This document shows, in pieces, positions 1-10,173 of a stretch of DNA of 10,743 bases (positions are counted from its first letter, which is position 1; each line of letters starts with the position of its first letter). Made by a program: the position numbers and the translations under genes. The notes under the pieces were generated by a model that saw only the letters and a program-made list of their open reading frames with translations, was not told where the DNA came from and made no database searches. The stretch spans positions 1 through 10,743 of the forward strand of contig PTKB01000068.1 of assembly GCA_002937555.1 (NCBI GenBank), given 5' to 3'. The DNA comes from Alphaproteobacteria bacterium MarineAlpha10_Bin2 (lineage in GTDB: Bacteria > Pseudomonadota > Alphaproteobacteria > UBA828).

Positions 1-72
1 CACCCGGCGCACCCGGCGCACCCGGCGCACCCGGCGCACCCGGCGCACCCGGCGCACCCGGCGCACCCGGCA
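1..72. repeat. 9-base tandem repeat inside rpoD, encoding (Pro-Gly-Ala)n
   Basis: Unit CACCCGGCG on the plus strand. Seven exact copies fill 1-63, and an eighth at 64-72 differs only in its last base. The array continues past the left edge, so its full length is unknown. Read in the rpoD frame each unit is CCG GGT GCG, coding Pro-Gly-Ala. Codons are identical in every exact copy, which points to recent expansion by replication slippage rather than selection on the protein alone. Because the unit is three codons, copy-number change would not break the frame. Repeats of this kind also stop short-read assemblies, so the window may begin at a contig end. Confidence 0.97.
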
Positions 73-661
73 TGCCACCTTCGACGGCGGCGCCCGGTTC
101 GCGGCCATAGGTCGCGTCGAGATCGATCACATCGCGCAGCAGAATACGCTCATCCAACAACGCTTCGCGCCATTCGATGATGGCCCGCATGGTGAGCGGG
201 CTTTCGCAAATTCCGCTGATCATGGTTTGGCGGCCGGCCTCGATGCGCTTGGCAATGGCGATTTCGCCCTCGCGCGACAGCAATTCGACGCTGCCCATCT
301 CGCGCAGATACATGCGGACCGGATCGTCGGTGCGGCCCAAATCCTCGTCTTCGACCTTGGCCGGCGCTTCGGTGCCGGTTGTGGTGGTTTTTTCTTCGCT
401 CGCGGATTCTTCGGATTCCTCGTTCTCGATGACGTTGATGCCCATCTCCGAGAGCTGGGCCATGGTGTCTTCGATCTGCTCGGAATTCACGTCATCGGGT
501 GGTAACGCTTCGTTTAGATCGTCATAGGTGACGTAGCCACGTTCTTTACCGCGGCTCACGAGCTTGCGTACCGCCGCTGTCAGCGAATCGAGAACGGGGC
601 TGTCCGCCGTTTCCTCACTGCGTTCGGAAGATTCAGCGGATTTCGCGGGCTTTGTCGCCAT
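1..661 (-). CDS. rpoD: RNA polymerase primary sigma factor (sigma-70), N-terminal 220 codons, runs off the window
   Basis: Read from the minus strand by hand. ATG is at 661-659, and an AAAGG ribosome binding site at 669-673 lies 7 bases before it. Residues 1 to about 108 form region 1.1, which keeps free sigma from binding promoter DNA: a basic stretch (VRKLVSRGKERGYVTYDDLN, 31-50), then IEDTMAQLSEMGINVIENEE (63-82) and an acidic Ser/Glu/Thr tail. Region 1.2 is clear at about 112-143, with DPVRMYLREMGSVELLSREG followed by EIAIAKRIEAG. After ERILLRDVIDLDATYG (171-186) the protein enters the variable linker between regions 1.2 and 2. From residue 198 to the window edge this linker is pure Pro-Gly-Ala. 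Regions 2, 3 and 4 lie outside the window. It sits downstream of dnaG on the same strand, as in the macromolecular-synthesis operons of many bacteria. Family identity is firm; only the repeat is odd. Confidence 0.95.
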   Translation of the reverse strand, partial: MATKPAKSAESSERSEETADSPVLDSLTAAVRKLVSRGKERGYVTYDDLNEALPPDDVNSEQIEDTMAQLSEMGINVIENEESEESASEEKTTTTGTEAPAKVEDEDLGRTDDPVRMYLREMGSVELLSREGEIAIAKRIEAGRQTMISGICESPLTMRAIIEWREALLDERILLRDVIDLDATYGREPGAAVEGGMPGAPGAPGAPGAPGAPGAPGAPG

Positions 662-791
662 AAAACGACCTTTCTGTCTCGGCCCTCGGTCGGACCTGAA
701 AATACAATTAATTCAGCAACTTATCCCCAAAAATCGCGGCAATGCAATATACGCCCGTATTCGCCGGCCTGGTTCAGGACGGCGAAAGGCG

Positions 792-828
792 TTCAATGGG
801 AATCCCTCAATATTGTTGTAGCATTGAA
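792..828. repeat. nested palindromes in the rpoD leader
   Basis: Two 7-base arms in perfect inverted orientation, TTCAATG (792-798) and CATTGAA (822-828), flank 23 bases. Those 23 bases contain the 8-base palindrome CAATATTG (808-815), and GGGAATCCC (798-806) overlaps the end of the left arm. The half-site CAAT/ATTG therefore recurs across 37 bases. This could be an operator or a folded leader-RNA segment downstream of the candidate promoter at 871-899, but no known binding site is recognised. The palindromes are directly visible; any function is inference. Confidence 0.55.
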
Positions 829-870
829 ATGGAGCGCGGAGCCCGCCAATTCAAGCCTAAGCTGGCGAAA

Positions 871-899
871 GGTCTAAATCGGCTGGTTTCGGCTGTCAA
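871..899 (-). promoter_or_regulatory. candidate sigma-70 promoter for rpoD
   Basis: On the minus strand a perfect -35 hexamer TTGACA (899-894) is followed after 17 bases by TAGACC (876-871), which matches only three of six positions of the -10 consensus. Transcription would start near 864, giving an rpoD leader of about 200 bases that contains the palindrome cluster at 792-828. The exact -35 and spacing support it; the poor -10 and long leader count against it. Alphaproteobacterial promoters often have weak -10 elements. Confidence 0.4.
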
Positions 900-935
900 G
901 CTTGTGATTGCGCCCGATTCGATGCGCCGAGCAGG

Positions 936-2807
936 TTAACCCCGCCCCGCTTCGGTATTGTCGTTGTCGCCGTAACCGGGAATTTGCACTTCGGTGCCGG
1001 GCGACTCGTTGACGGCGCGTCCGCTTTCCACAAGGCGTTGCAAATTTTCTTCGCTCATATCGCCGGCGAGCGCGTCTTCCGCTTCGCGGCGGAATTTCTC
1101 CATGTCGATCAAACGATGCTGCAAATCGAGCGCATGACGCAGTTGCACACGGGCATCATCCAAGCCCGCTGCGTCAGCCTTGGCGGCCCAGTCCAAATAG
1201 GCAGCGTCGCCGCCGACAAGCTCATCGAGAAGTTTTTCCAATCCCGCTTGGGTCAATATGTGATTGATTTCGGATTTGTTGAGCGCGGTGCCGCCCACAT
1301 CGGCTGCCAACAGGGTGTCGCGAAAGGCGCGGTAGCGCGCCGCCAGCAAAGGCAGACGTTCGATTTCCTCATGAAAATCGTGAAGCAATTGAGGGTAATT
1401 GAGAATCGTTTGAAGAATTGTCCGCTCGCGCCGCGCGGAGCTGCCCTCGGCGCGTCCACCCAGACCCTGTTGCGGCAGGAGTTTCTCGTCATCGCGCGGG
1501 CGCCGGCGCGGCGCCGGACGCGGCCCGTACGGGGATTTGCCCTTGGCGAAGGGCTCAAACAGACGGTTCTTATAGTGACGGCGAAAGAATGACTTGAGAT
1601 CGTCGTCAGGAATCTGCTGCAGATAGCCGTTGAGGCGGCGATTGAGGGCGGCGCGGCTTTCCGGCGTCGTCAAATCGTCGCCACCGCCGGCCACTCTCCA
1701 TAATTGCTCGGAGAGCGGTTCCGCGCCGCTCAGCACCTCCTCGATTGCCGGTTTGCCGCTTTCGCCAATCAAGCTGTCGGGGTCCTGGCCCATAGGCAGG
1801 GCGGCGAAGAATAGAGATTTCCCCGATTTCAAGCGCGGCAACGCCCGTTCCGCGGCGCGCGCCGCCGCCTTTCGCCCGGCCGCGTCACCGTCGAAGCAGA
1901 GCACCGGCGCGTCGACCAGGCGCCACATTTCCTCCATTTGTAATTCGGTCAAGGCGGTGCCGAGCGGCGCCACGGTTTCCACCAGGCCGCCTTGATGCAG
2001 CGCGATCACATCCATATAGCCTTCGACGGCGATGATTCGCCCCGACTTGCGCGCAGTGCCGCGCGCCAGATGCATGCCGTAGAGCACCGCGCCCTTGTGG
2101 AACACCGGCGTATCGGGCGAATTGAGATATTTGGCCTGGGCCTCGCCAAGGGCGCGGCCGCCGAAGGCGATCACCCGTCCGCGCCGATCCTGAATGGGAA
2201 ATATCACCCGGTTGCGGAAGCGGTCATAGCTGGCGCCGCCGCTTTCGGGCTCGATCAGCAAGCCGGCGGTCACCAGCATGGCTTCCGAAATTTCCTTGCC
2301 GAGCAAGGCGGTCTTTAGAGCGTTCCGAGAATCGGGCGCATAGCCGAGACGGAAGCCCTCGATCGTTTCCGCTTTCAGCCCGCGGCCTTTGAGATAGGTA
2401 CGGGCGGCGGCGCCGGTATCGGCGCGCAGTTCCGATTCGAAATATTTCGCCGCCTGCTCCATGACGCCGTAGAGCGACAGCTGTTCCTCGGCGCGGGCGC
2501 GGTCGCGCGGTGTTTCCTTGGGGATTTGCAAGCCCGCTTCGCCGGCCAGCTTTTCGACCGCTTCGGGGAACGACAATCCTTCGTCGCGCATGACAAAGCC
2601 GATTACATCGCCATGGGCGCCGCAGCCAAAGCAATGAAAAAAGCCTTTTTCGTCGCTTACCGTGAAAGACGGCGTCTTTTCGTTATGGAACGGACAGAGC
2701 GCGCTATGCTCGCGCCCCTTGCGAATCAGACGCACACGCCGGCCGATCACATCCGAGAGCGGGACACGGGCTCTGATCTCGTCGAGAAACTGCGGCGTGA
2801 AGGCCAT
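936..2807 (-). CDS. dnaG: DNA primase DnaG
   Basis: Makes the RNA primers for lagging-strand and origin synthesis at the replication fork. With ATG at 2807 the protein has 623 residues. The N-terminal zinc-binding CHC2 domain shows C38, H41, C59 and C62 (CPFH and CFGC). The RNA polymerase domain contains KYLNSPDTPVFHKG (226-239). The TOPRIM metal site shows E262 in VEGYMD, D306 and D308 in FDGDAAG, and D342 and D344 in MGQDPDSL, close to the E. coli positions, so catalysis should be intact. A basic proline-rich linker (about 425-445) leads to the helical C-terminal region expected to bind the DnaB helicase. A GTG at 2816 would add three residues; ATG at 2807 is preferred because the protein then begins MAFTPQFLDEIR, as relatives do. 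Neither start has a strong ribosome binding site. It lies 119 bases downstream of yqeY and probably shares its transcript. Confidence 0.97.
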   Translation of the reverse strand: MAFTPQFLDEIRARVPLSDVIGRRVRLIRKGREHSALCPFHNEKTPSFTVSDEKGFFHCFGCGAHGDVIGFVMRDEGLSFPEAVEKLAGEAGLQIPKETPRDRARAEEQLSLYGVMEQAAKYFESELRADTGAAARTYLKGRGLKAETIEGFRLGYAPDSRNALKTALLGKEISEAMLVTAGLLIEPESGGASYDRFRNRVIFPIQDRRGRVIAFGGRALGEAQAKYLNSPDTPVFHKGAVLYGMHLARGTARKSGRIIAVEGYMDVIALHQGGLVETVAPLGTALTELQMEEMWRLVDAPVLCFDGDAAGRKAAARAAERALPRLKSGKSLFFAALPMGQDPDSLIGESGKPAIEEVLSGAEPLSEQLWRVAGGGDDLTTPESRAALNRRLNGYLQQIPDDDLKSFFRRHYKNRLFEPFAKGKSPYGPRPAPRRRPRDDEKLLPQQGLGGRAEGSSARRERTILQTILNYPQLLHDFHEEIERLPLLAARYRAFRDTLLAADVGGTALNKSEINHILTQAGLEKLLDELVGGDAAYLDWAAKADAAGLDDARVQLRHALDLQHRLIDMEKFRREAEDALAGDMSEENLQRLVESGRAVNESPGTEVQIPGYGDNDNTEAGRG

Positions 2808-2926
2808 TGGCCACACTAACTCAGCGTACTGCCGCTTGCGAGATTTAGCGCCGCAAGAGAACCAATTTATTGTGGATGGATGTGTTAGGACCCGGTGGAC
2901 AATTCCGGGATAACTTGCGGCCTAAA

Positions 2927-3382
2927 TCAGACCAGCAATTCCTTCACCACGCCGCTCGCCTTGGCGAAATCCATGCGGCCGGCATATTTTTCCTTGAGCG
3001 CCGACATGGTGCGGCCCATGTCTTTGATTGTCTTGGCGTTTTCCTCGCCGACCAGGGCCTGGATCGCCTTTACCATGTCCTCGCCCTCGATCTGCGGCGG
3101 CAGGAAACGTTGAATGACGACGATCTCCTCGCCCTCGCGTTCGGCCAAGTCGATTCGCCCGCCGCTCTCATATTGCGAGATGCTCTCGCGGCGCTGGCGG
3201 ATCATGGTGTTCAGCAATTGCAGAATATCCGACTCGCCGAGGCCATCCGGATTGCCCTTGCCGCGCTGGGCGATATCGCGGTCCTTGAGGGCGGCGAGGA
3301 TCAGGCGCACGGTCAGAATCGTGCGTTCGTCGCGCGCCTTCATCGCGATTTTCAATGCGTCACTGAGTTGATCTCTAATCAT
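2927..3382 (-). CDS. yqeY: YqeY-family (GatB/YqeY domain) protein
   Basis: Small mostly helical protein of 151 residues, the normal length for the family. It resembles the tail domain of the GatB subunit of the tRNA-dependent amidotransferase, which contacts tRNA; the role of free-standing YqeY is not settled. Recognisable stretches are the N-terminal MIRDQLSDALKIAMKARDE, the central RQRRESISQYESGGR with EEIVVIQRFLPPQ, and near the C-terminus KDMGRTMSALKEKYAGRMDF. The frame stays open up to 3448, but ATG 3382 is chosen because family members begin there and because a promoter lies at 3417-3444, inside the longer version. It is first in the yqeY-dnaG-rpoD order; in Bacillus yqeY also lies near dnaG and the sigma-A gene, next to rpsU. 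A short imperfect hairpin follows the stop (2891-2909) without a T run, so read-through to dnaG is likely. Confidence 0.92.
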   Translation of the reverse strand: MIRDQLSDALKIAMKARDERTILTVRLILAALKDRDIAQRGKGNPDGLGESDILQLLNTMIRQRRESISQYESGGRIDLAEREGEEIVVIQRFLPPQIEGEDMVKAIQALVGEENAKTIKDMGRTMSALKEKYAGRMDFAKASGVVKELLV

Positions 3383-3416
3383 CGCCTGAACATATGGTTC
3401 ACAAACGAAGCGCCGC

Positions 3417-3444
3417 AATATAGCGCCGCCTGGGCTGGGATCAA
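3417..3444 (-). promoter_or_regulatory. sigma-70-type promoter for yqeY-dnaG
   Basis: On the minus strand the -35 hexamer TTGATC (3444-3439) and the -10 hexamer TATATT (3422-3417) are separated by 16 bases. The -10 matches five of six consensus positions and the -35 four of six. Transcription would begin near 3410, leaving about 28 untranslated bases before the yqeY ATG at 3382. It is the best promoter candidate on this strand and also argues for the short yqeY start. Position and spacing are seen; activity is inferred. Confidence 0.6.
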
Positions 3445-3586
3445 CCACAGAATGCGGGTTGACAAATTCGCCCTGCGGCGACGGCGGTTTAGACGCGGAT
3501 GCGCCGCGCGGCGAATTGGTGCTTCGCGCGCAAAGAGCCGGAAACCGTCAGAATCGCCGGTTTTACGTTTGCCGGCATACGCCGCT

Positions 3587-5398
3587 TCAATAGGGACAAA
3601 GCGGGCGCACATCATGCGCCGCCAAAGCGAGGTCGCGGGCGGCATATCGGTGATTGTCGGCAAAGCGGAAAGCGGTCGTTCGGTTCGGCAGGATCATGAC
3701 AATGTTGCCGCCATAGCCAATCATTTTGGGCAGCCATAATTCGCAACCATTATTGTCGTTAAACGGTTTCATCCAAAAAGAAAGGTGATATTCATGGTCT
3801 TGGCCGATGCCGCCGGTCGGCAGACCGCGCATTTCCGTCTGATAAATCGCTTCGGCGAGTTTGCCGGGATGCAGCAACTGGCGGCCCTCATGCTTGCCGC
3901 CGTCATGCATGAGCTTGACGATTTTGGCGACATCGTCGATCGTTACGTAAAGCCCGAATCCCATGATCGGCAGGCCGCGCCCGCCATCGCTCTCCACCGT
4001 TCGCATGATCGGGACATGGTAGGCGCCGATAGGTTCAAAAACTTCCTTTTGCACCATGTCCCAAAGGTCGGCTTCGCGGCCCTCCCGGGTCTTTAGGAAA
4101 GCGTCCATGGCGGCCGACAAAATGAAGGTGTGCATGGTGTCGTAGCGGGCGACCTCTCCGGGACCCCAGGGATAGTCGCCACCAACATTGAGCGCCATCG
4201 AGAGCTTTTCTTCGGCGCTCAGAACTTGCAGCCATTTCAAGAGCGTCGGATTGTCTTCGATGGCCTCGAACTTGAACGGCTCGCGGACCCGCGACCGGTA
4301 GCCGATGCCGGCCGCCATGCCGAGGACATGGGCGAAGGTGACCCGCGCCCAGCCGTCATGGCCCACATCGATATCGACATAATCGGCGATCTTGAGATCG
4401 AACACCTCGGGCCCGAATTTCTGTGCGAGCCGGAGCAGCGTGAGCGCGGCGCCCATGGATTTGGTGACGGAATAAACGCCGTGGCGCATATGCCTGCAAT
4501 AGGGATAGTCGCCATAGCGCGCGTGGCACGGATGCGCATAAATCACGCCGTCGACGATCAGACCGGCTGCGGAGACGCCCTCGAAACTGCCGTGCTGATG
4601 AACGATCGGAGAGACCGCGTCCGCCCCGGCGACGGCCGCAAGCTCCAGCCACGGGCGCATCGGCACTTGCCGTGCCAGTTCTTGGGCGAATTTTTCCGCC
4701 AGGCCGGTGCGATCCACGATCGCGTGCGGGCGGTAGGCCATCGGCGTTTGGCCCCACATATCGTAAACCGCCCAAGGCGCGGCTTCCTGGGTGATTTGCA
4801 GACGCAACGACGAAACCCGGCTGTCGTCGAACAAAAACGTTCCGATGCCGTTGTGACTGTTGTTGGAATAGTCGTTGACGAGAATGAAAGGAAAGGAGGC
4901 GCGCGATAATCCATCGTCACCGGGTTCGGACCACACCCGCCCAGGCGAGACCATAATTTGATTCCAGGCGTCGCCGCCCCGCGGGCGAACGGCATCGCGG
5001 CGAACCGGCACCAAATGGTCTTCATGTACGAAGAACTGGAGATCGACGCCCGGAAAAAGCGTCTGGCCGGGCAGGAGATTGAGGGCTCTCTGGGTTGTCG
5101 CCGCCCGCGCCGCGCGAAGCTCGAACTCAGGAATGCTGAGGGTGCCTTCGAAGCGGTGGCGCGCCGGCCCCGATTCGCCCATCGGCATAAACAGCGCATT
5201 TTGCACCGGCCTGTCGCCAACATCTTGCGCGGCCATCAGCTCGTCCGCCGTCAGTGCAGATCTAACGATGCCGGATGCGGAATCGTCAGCCTCGAGCGCC
5301 GCCGCGAAACTCATCAAGCACAGGCCGGCGAGGCAGGCGATGACGCGCCGGCCGAAACATGGGATTCCCGTGATCATTTGAGTTCGCCTGAGTTCCAT
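3587..5398 (-). CDS. predicted exported serine hydrolase, beta-lactamase/penicillin-binding fold
   Basis: 603 residues. The N-terminus looks like a Sec signal peptide: arginines at 17-18, then a hydrophobic run (VIACLAGLCLMSFAAA, 19-34) and a likely cut after ALEA near residue 37, placing the mature enzyme outside the cytoplasm. The serine-hydrolase core starts near residue 275. S310-V-T-K313 is the SxxK motif with nucleophile S310. Y419-D-T421 stands where the YxN motif is expected, and G561-Y-G-G-N565 where KTG or HxG is expected. MGFGLYVTIDDVAKI (479-493) is typical of the family. C291 and C301 just before the nucleophile could form a disulfide. Residues about 40-270 match nothing I recognise. 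Substrate is unknown; peptidase, esterase or lactamase-like activity are all possible. ATG 5377 is an alternative start with a better-spaced AGG upstream. It lies between carA (divergent) and yqeY (same strand), where I would expect these blocks to be neighbours. Confidence 0.85.
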   Translation of the reverse strand: MELRRTQMITGIPCFGRRVIACLAGLCLMSFAAALEADDSASGIVRSALTADELMAAQDVGDRPVQNALFMPMGESGPARHRFEGTLSIPEFELRAARAATTQRALNLLPGQTLFPGVDLQFFVHEDHLVPVRRDAVRPRGGDAWNQIMVSPGRVWSEPGDDGLSRASFPFILVNDYSNNSHNGIGTFLFDDSRVSSLRLQITQEAAPWAVYDMWGQTPMAYRPHAIVDRTGLAEKFAQELARQVPMRPWLELAAVAGADAVSPIVHQHGSFEGVSAAGLIVDGVIYAHPCHARYGDYPYCRHMRHGVYSVTKSMGAALTLLRLAQKFGPEVFDLKIADYVDIDVGHDGWARVTFAHVLGMAAGIGYRSRVREPFKFEAIEDNPTLLKWLQVLSAEEKLSMALNVGGDYPWGPGEVARYDTMHTFILSAAMDAFLKTREGREADLWDMVQKEVFEPIGAYHVPIMRTVESDGGRGLPIMGFGLYVTIDDVAKIVKLMHDGGKHEGRQLLHPGKLAEAIYQTEMRGLPTGGIGQDHEYHLSFWMKPFNDNNGCELWLPKMIGYGGNIVMILPNRTTAFRFADNHRYAARDLALAAHDVRPLCPY

Positions 5399-5595
5399 CT
5401 CTTTATGTTAGCACGGCAATTATCAAACATCGGCGCGGACCGCCAGCGGCGAAAACTTGACGGACTCGGCGCTACTCCGTAACTTGCGCCGCGCGGCGCC
5501 GACCGGTGTATTTGCGACTCGCGTGCGAGCCTGAATTAAGGCGATCATGCCCCGCCATCGGCCGGCGAAATGACCGACCGCGTGCACCGCCCAGC
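5399..5595. promoter_or_regulatory. divergent regulatory region between the hydrolase gene and carA
   Basis: This gap of about 197 bases separates two genes pointing away from each other and must hold control signals for both. Toward carA there is a good promoter candidate at 5457-5485, followed by a leader of roughly 100 bases containing short hairpins (CTCG/CGAG at 5518-5529; GCCT/AGGC at 5529-5542) and two tiny reading frames. Toward the hydrolase gene I found no convincing -35/-10 pair: a TTGATA at 5425-5420 has no -10 at usable spacing. No ArgR box or PyrR-type leader was recognised. Confidence 0.55.
5457..5485 (+). promoter_or_regulatory. candidate sigma-70 promoter for carAB
   Basis: TTGACG (5457-5462) matches five of six -35 positions. 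After a 17-base spacer TAACTT (5480-5485) matches three of six -10 positions, including the first two and the last. Transcription would start near 5492, leaving a leader of about 104 bases to ATG 5596 or 131 to ATG 5623. Spacing and the -35 are good and the -10 is weak. It is the only reasonable candidate I found upstream of carA. Confidence 0.5.
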
Positions 5596-5599
5596 ATGA
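5538..5599 (+). promoter_or_regulatory. possible carA leader: two chained mini-ORFs
   Basis: An AAGG (5538-5541) lies 5 bases before ATG 5547, which opens the 8-codon frame MPRHRPAK ending at TGA 5571-5573. That stop overlaps ATG 5570, forming ATGA. ATG 5570 opens the 9-codon frame MTDRVHRPA ending at TGA 5597-5599, which overlaps ATG 5596, the first carA ATG, again as ATGA. Only the first frame has a visible ribosome binding site. Both peptides contain His-Arg-Pro-Ala, with all four codons differing only at the third base. This could be a translational relay into carA or a chance arrangement in GC-rich DNA. Confidence 0.3.
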
Positions 5600-6793
5600 C
5601 AACCAACATGGATCGAACCGCCATGTCCCACCCCGGAACGGACCCCGGCGCAGGATTGGCCGCCTTGGCGCTGGCCGACGGCAGCCTGTTTCGCGGCCAC
5701 GGCATTGGCGCCCAGGGCACAGCGGTCGGCGAGATCTGTTTCAACACCTCGATCACCGGTTATCAGGAGATATTGACCGATCCGTCCTATGCCGGGCAGA
5801 TCATCACCTTCACCTTTCCCCATATCGGCAATGTCGGCGGCAATGCGGCGGATATCGAGTCGCAAACTCCGGCGGCGCGCGGCCTCATCTTGCGCGCCGA
5901 TATCACCAATCCCTCCAATTGGCGCAGCCTCGAGCATCTCGACGGATGGCTGAAGCGCCACGGGCTGGTCGGCATCTCCGGCGTCGATACGCGGCGCCTG
6001 ACGCGCCTACTCCGCACCAAGGGAGCTCAGTCCGGGGCGCTCTGTCATCAATCGGCATCGGACGGCGCGCCCGATGCGGCAGCGCTCACAGCCGAGGCGG
6101 CGGCTTGGCCGGGCCTCGAAGGCATGGACCTCGCCAAGGAAGTGAGCTGCCGGCAGAGCTATGGCTGGGAAGAAGGCGTGTGGGATTTTGCCGCCAGCGA
6201 TTACGCCGCGCCGGCGGCGGTGCGCCATCATGTGGTCGCGGTGGACTACGGCGCCAAGCGCAATATCCTGCGCTCCCTCACCACGCACGGCTGCCGCGTC
6301 ACCGTGGTTCCGGCGACGGCGGACGGCGAACAAATCCTGGCGCACAAGCCCGACGGCGTTTTCCTTTCCAACGGCCCCGGAGATCCGGCGGCGACGGGCG
6401 AATACGCCATCCCGGCGATCCAAACGCTGTTGGCCGACGGCGTGCCGATCTTCGGCATTTGCCTCGGCCATCAGATGCTGGCCCTGGCCTTGGGCGCGAA
6501 AACCAAAAAAATGCTGTTTGGCCACCGCGGCGCCAACCACCCGGTAAAGGAGTTGAAGACCGGCAAGGTCGAGATCACCAGCCAGAATCATGGCTTCGAA
6601 GTGGTGCTCGATAGCCTGCCCGCAGGCGTCGCCGCCACCCATGTGTCGCTCTTCGACGGCACCCTGGAGGGCTTGGAAGTTACTGGCAAGCCGGTGTTCT
6701 CGGTGCAGCACCACCCGGAAGCCTCGCCGGGGCCGCAGGATTCGCAATATCTCTTCCAGCGCTTCGTCGCGCTGATGGAATCCGGGGGCACCG

Positions 6794-6801
<8 letters not shown>
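5596..6801 (+). CDS. carA: carbamoyl-phosphate synthetase small (glutaminase) subunit
   Basis: Hydrolyses glutamine and passes ammonia through a tunnel to CarB for carbamoyl phosphate synthesis, the shared precursor of pyrimidines and arginine. With ATG 5596 it has 401 residues (E. coli 382). The N-terminal CarA domain shows FNTSITGYQEILTDPSYAGQ (49-68), FPHIGN and GISGVDTRRLTR. The class I glutamine amidotransferase domain has SNGPGDP (258-264), the nucleophile C289 in GICLGHQ, and H373 and E375 in HHPEAS, so the catalytic triad is complete. The frame is open upstream to GTG 5506, but that stretch lacks family similarity. ATG 5596, 5608 and 5623 are all possible. 5623 gives the most family-like length (392) but no strong ribosome binding site; 5596 is taken because of its ATGA link to the upstream mini-ORF. 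The stop overlaps carB by 8 bases, so the subunits are probably made in coupled fashion. Confidence 0.96.
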
Positions 6802-10075
<3,274 letters not shown>

Positions 10076-10098
10076 TCTTTCGCTTATTTTGGATGATT

Positions 10099-10130
10099 GT
10101 GCACCGGCATCGGGAGTTGCCGGAGGGCAC
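10099..10130 (+). other. hairpin in the carB-greA gap
   Basis: CCGGCA (10104-10109) pairs with TGCCGG (10118-10123) around an 8-base loop, and outer arms GTGC (10099-10102) and GCAC (10127-10130) extend it across a 1-by-3 internal bulge. No T run follows, so it is not a classical terminator. It might limit read-through, stabilise the upstream carB transcript end or do nothing. The pairing is seen; a role is not. Confidence 0.35.
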
Positions 10131-10173
10131 GGCTATTGGCGATTGAACAAAAAGGCACATAAGAGCAAAGGCG

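Larger units (their letters stand above)
662..935. other. dnaG-rpoD intergenic region
   Basis: This 274-base stretch lies between the dnaG stop and the rpoD start, both read on the minus strand, and I see no convincing gene in it. It is more AT-rich than the flanking genes. It holds, in minus-strand order, a TTGACA-type promoter candidate (871-899), a group of nested palindromes (792-828), an AT-rich segment (about 700-735) and the rpoD ribosome binding site (669-673). I found no hairpin followed by a T run after dnaG, so read-through from dnaG into rpoD remains possible alongside a separate rpoD promoter. Confidence 0.7.

Noticed and set aside
721..729. TTATCCCCA resembles a DnaA box (TTATCCACA) with one mismatch
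   Set aside because: A single near-match in an AT-rich intergenic stretch, without a second box or unwinding element; not evidence for an origin or DnaA control.
3542..3563. AAACCG/CGGTTT inverted repeat after the hydrolase stop as a terminator
   Set aside because: The stem is only six pairs, half of them A-T, with a 10-base loop and only a short T run inside the stem itself; too weak to call.
2870..3739. 289-codon open frame on the plus strand
   Set aside because: Antisense shadow of yqeY and the end of the hydrolase gene; its translation shows no domain while the opposite strand encodes recognisable proteins.
5333..5344. Val-Ile-Ala-Cys at residues 19-22 of the hydrolase as a lipoprotein signal
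   Set aside because: The four residues fit a lipobox, but they come directly after the paired arginines with no hydrophobic stretch before the cysteine, so a Sec signal peptide is the better reading.
10093..10146. 17-codon frame starting ATG 10093 in the carB-greA gap
   Set aside because: No ribosome binding site, overlaps the hairpin at 10099-10130, and short frames of this size are expected by chance in such a gap.
10136..10163. TTGGCG and CATAAG with 16-base spacing as a greA promoter
   Set aside because: The start of transcription would fall almost on the greA ATG, leaving no room for the ribosome binding site.
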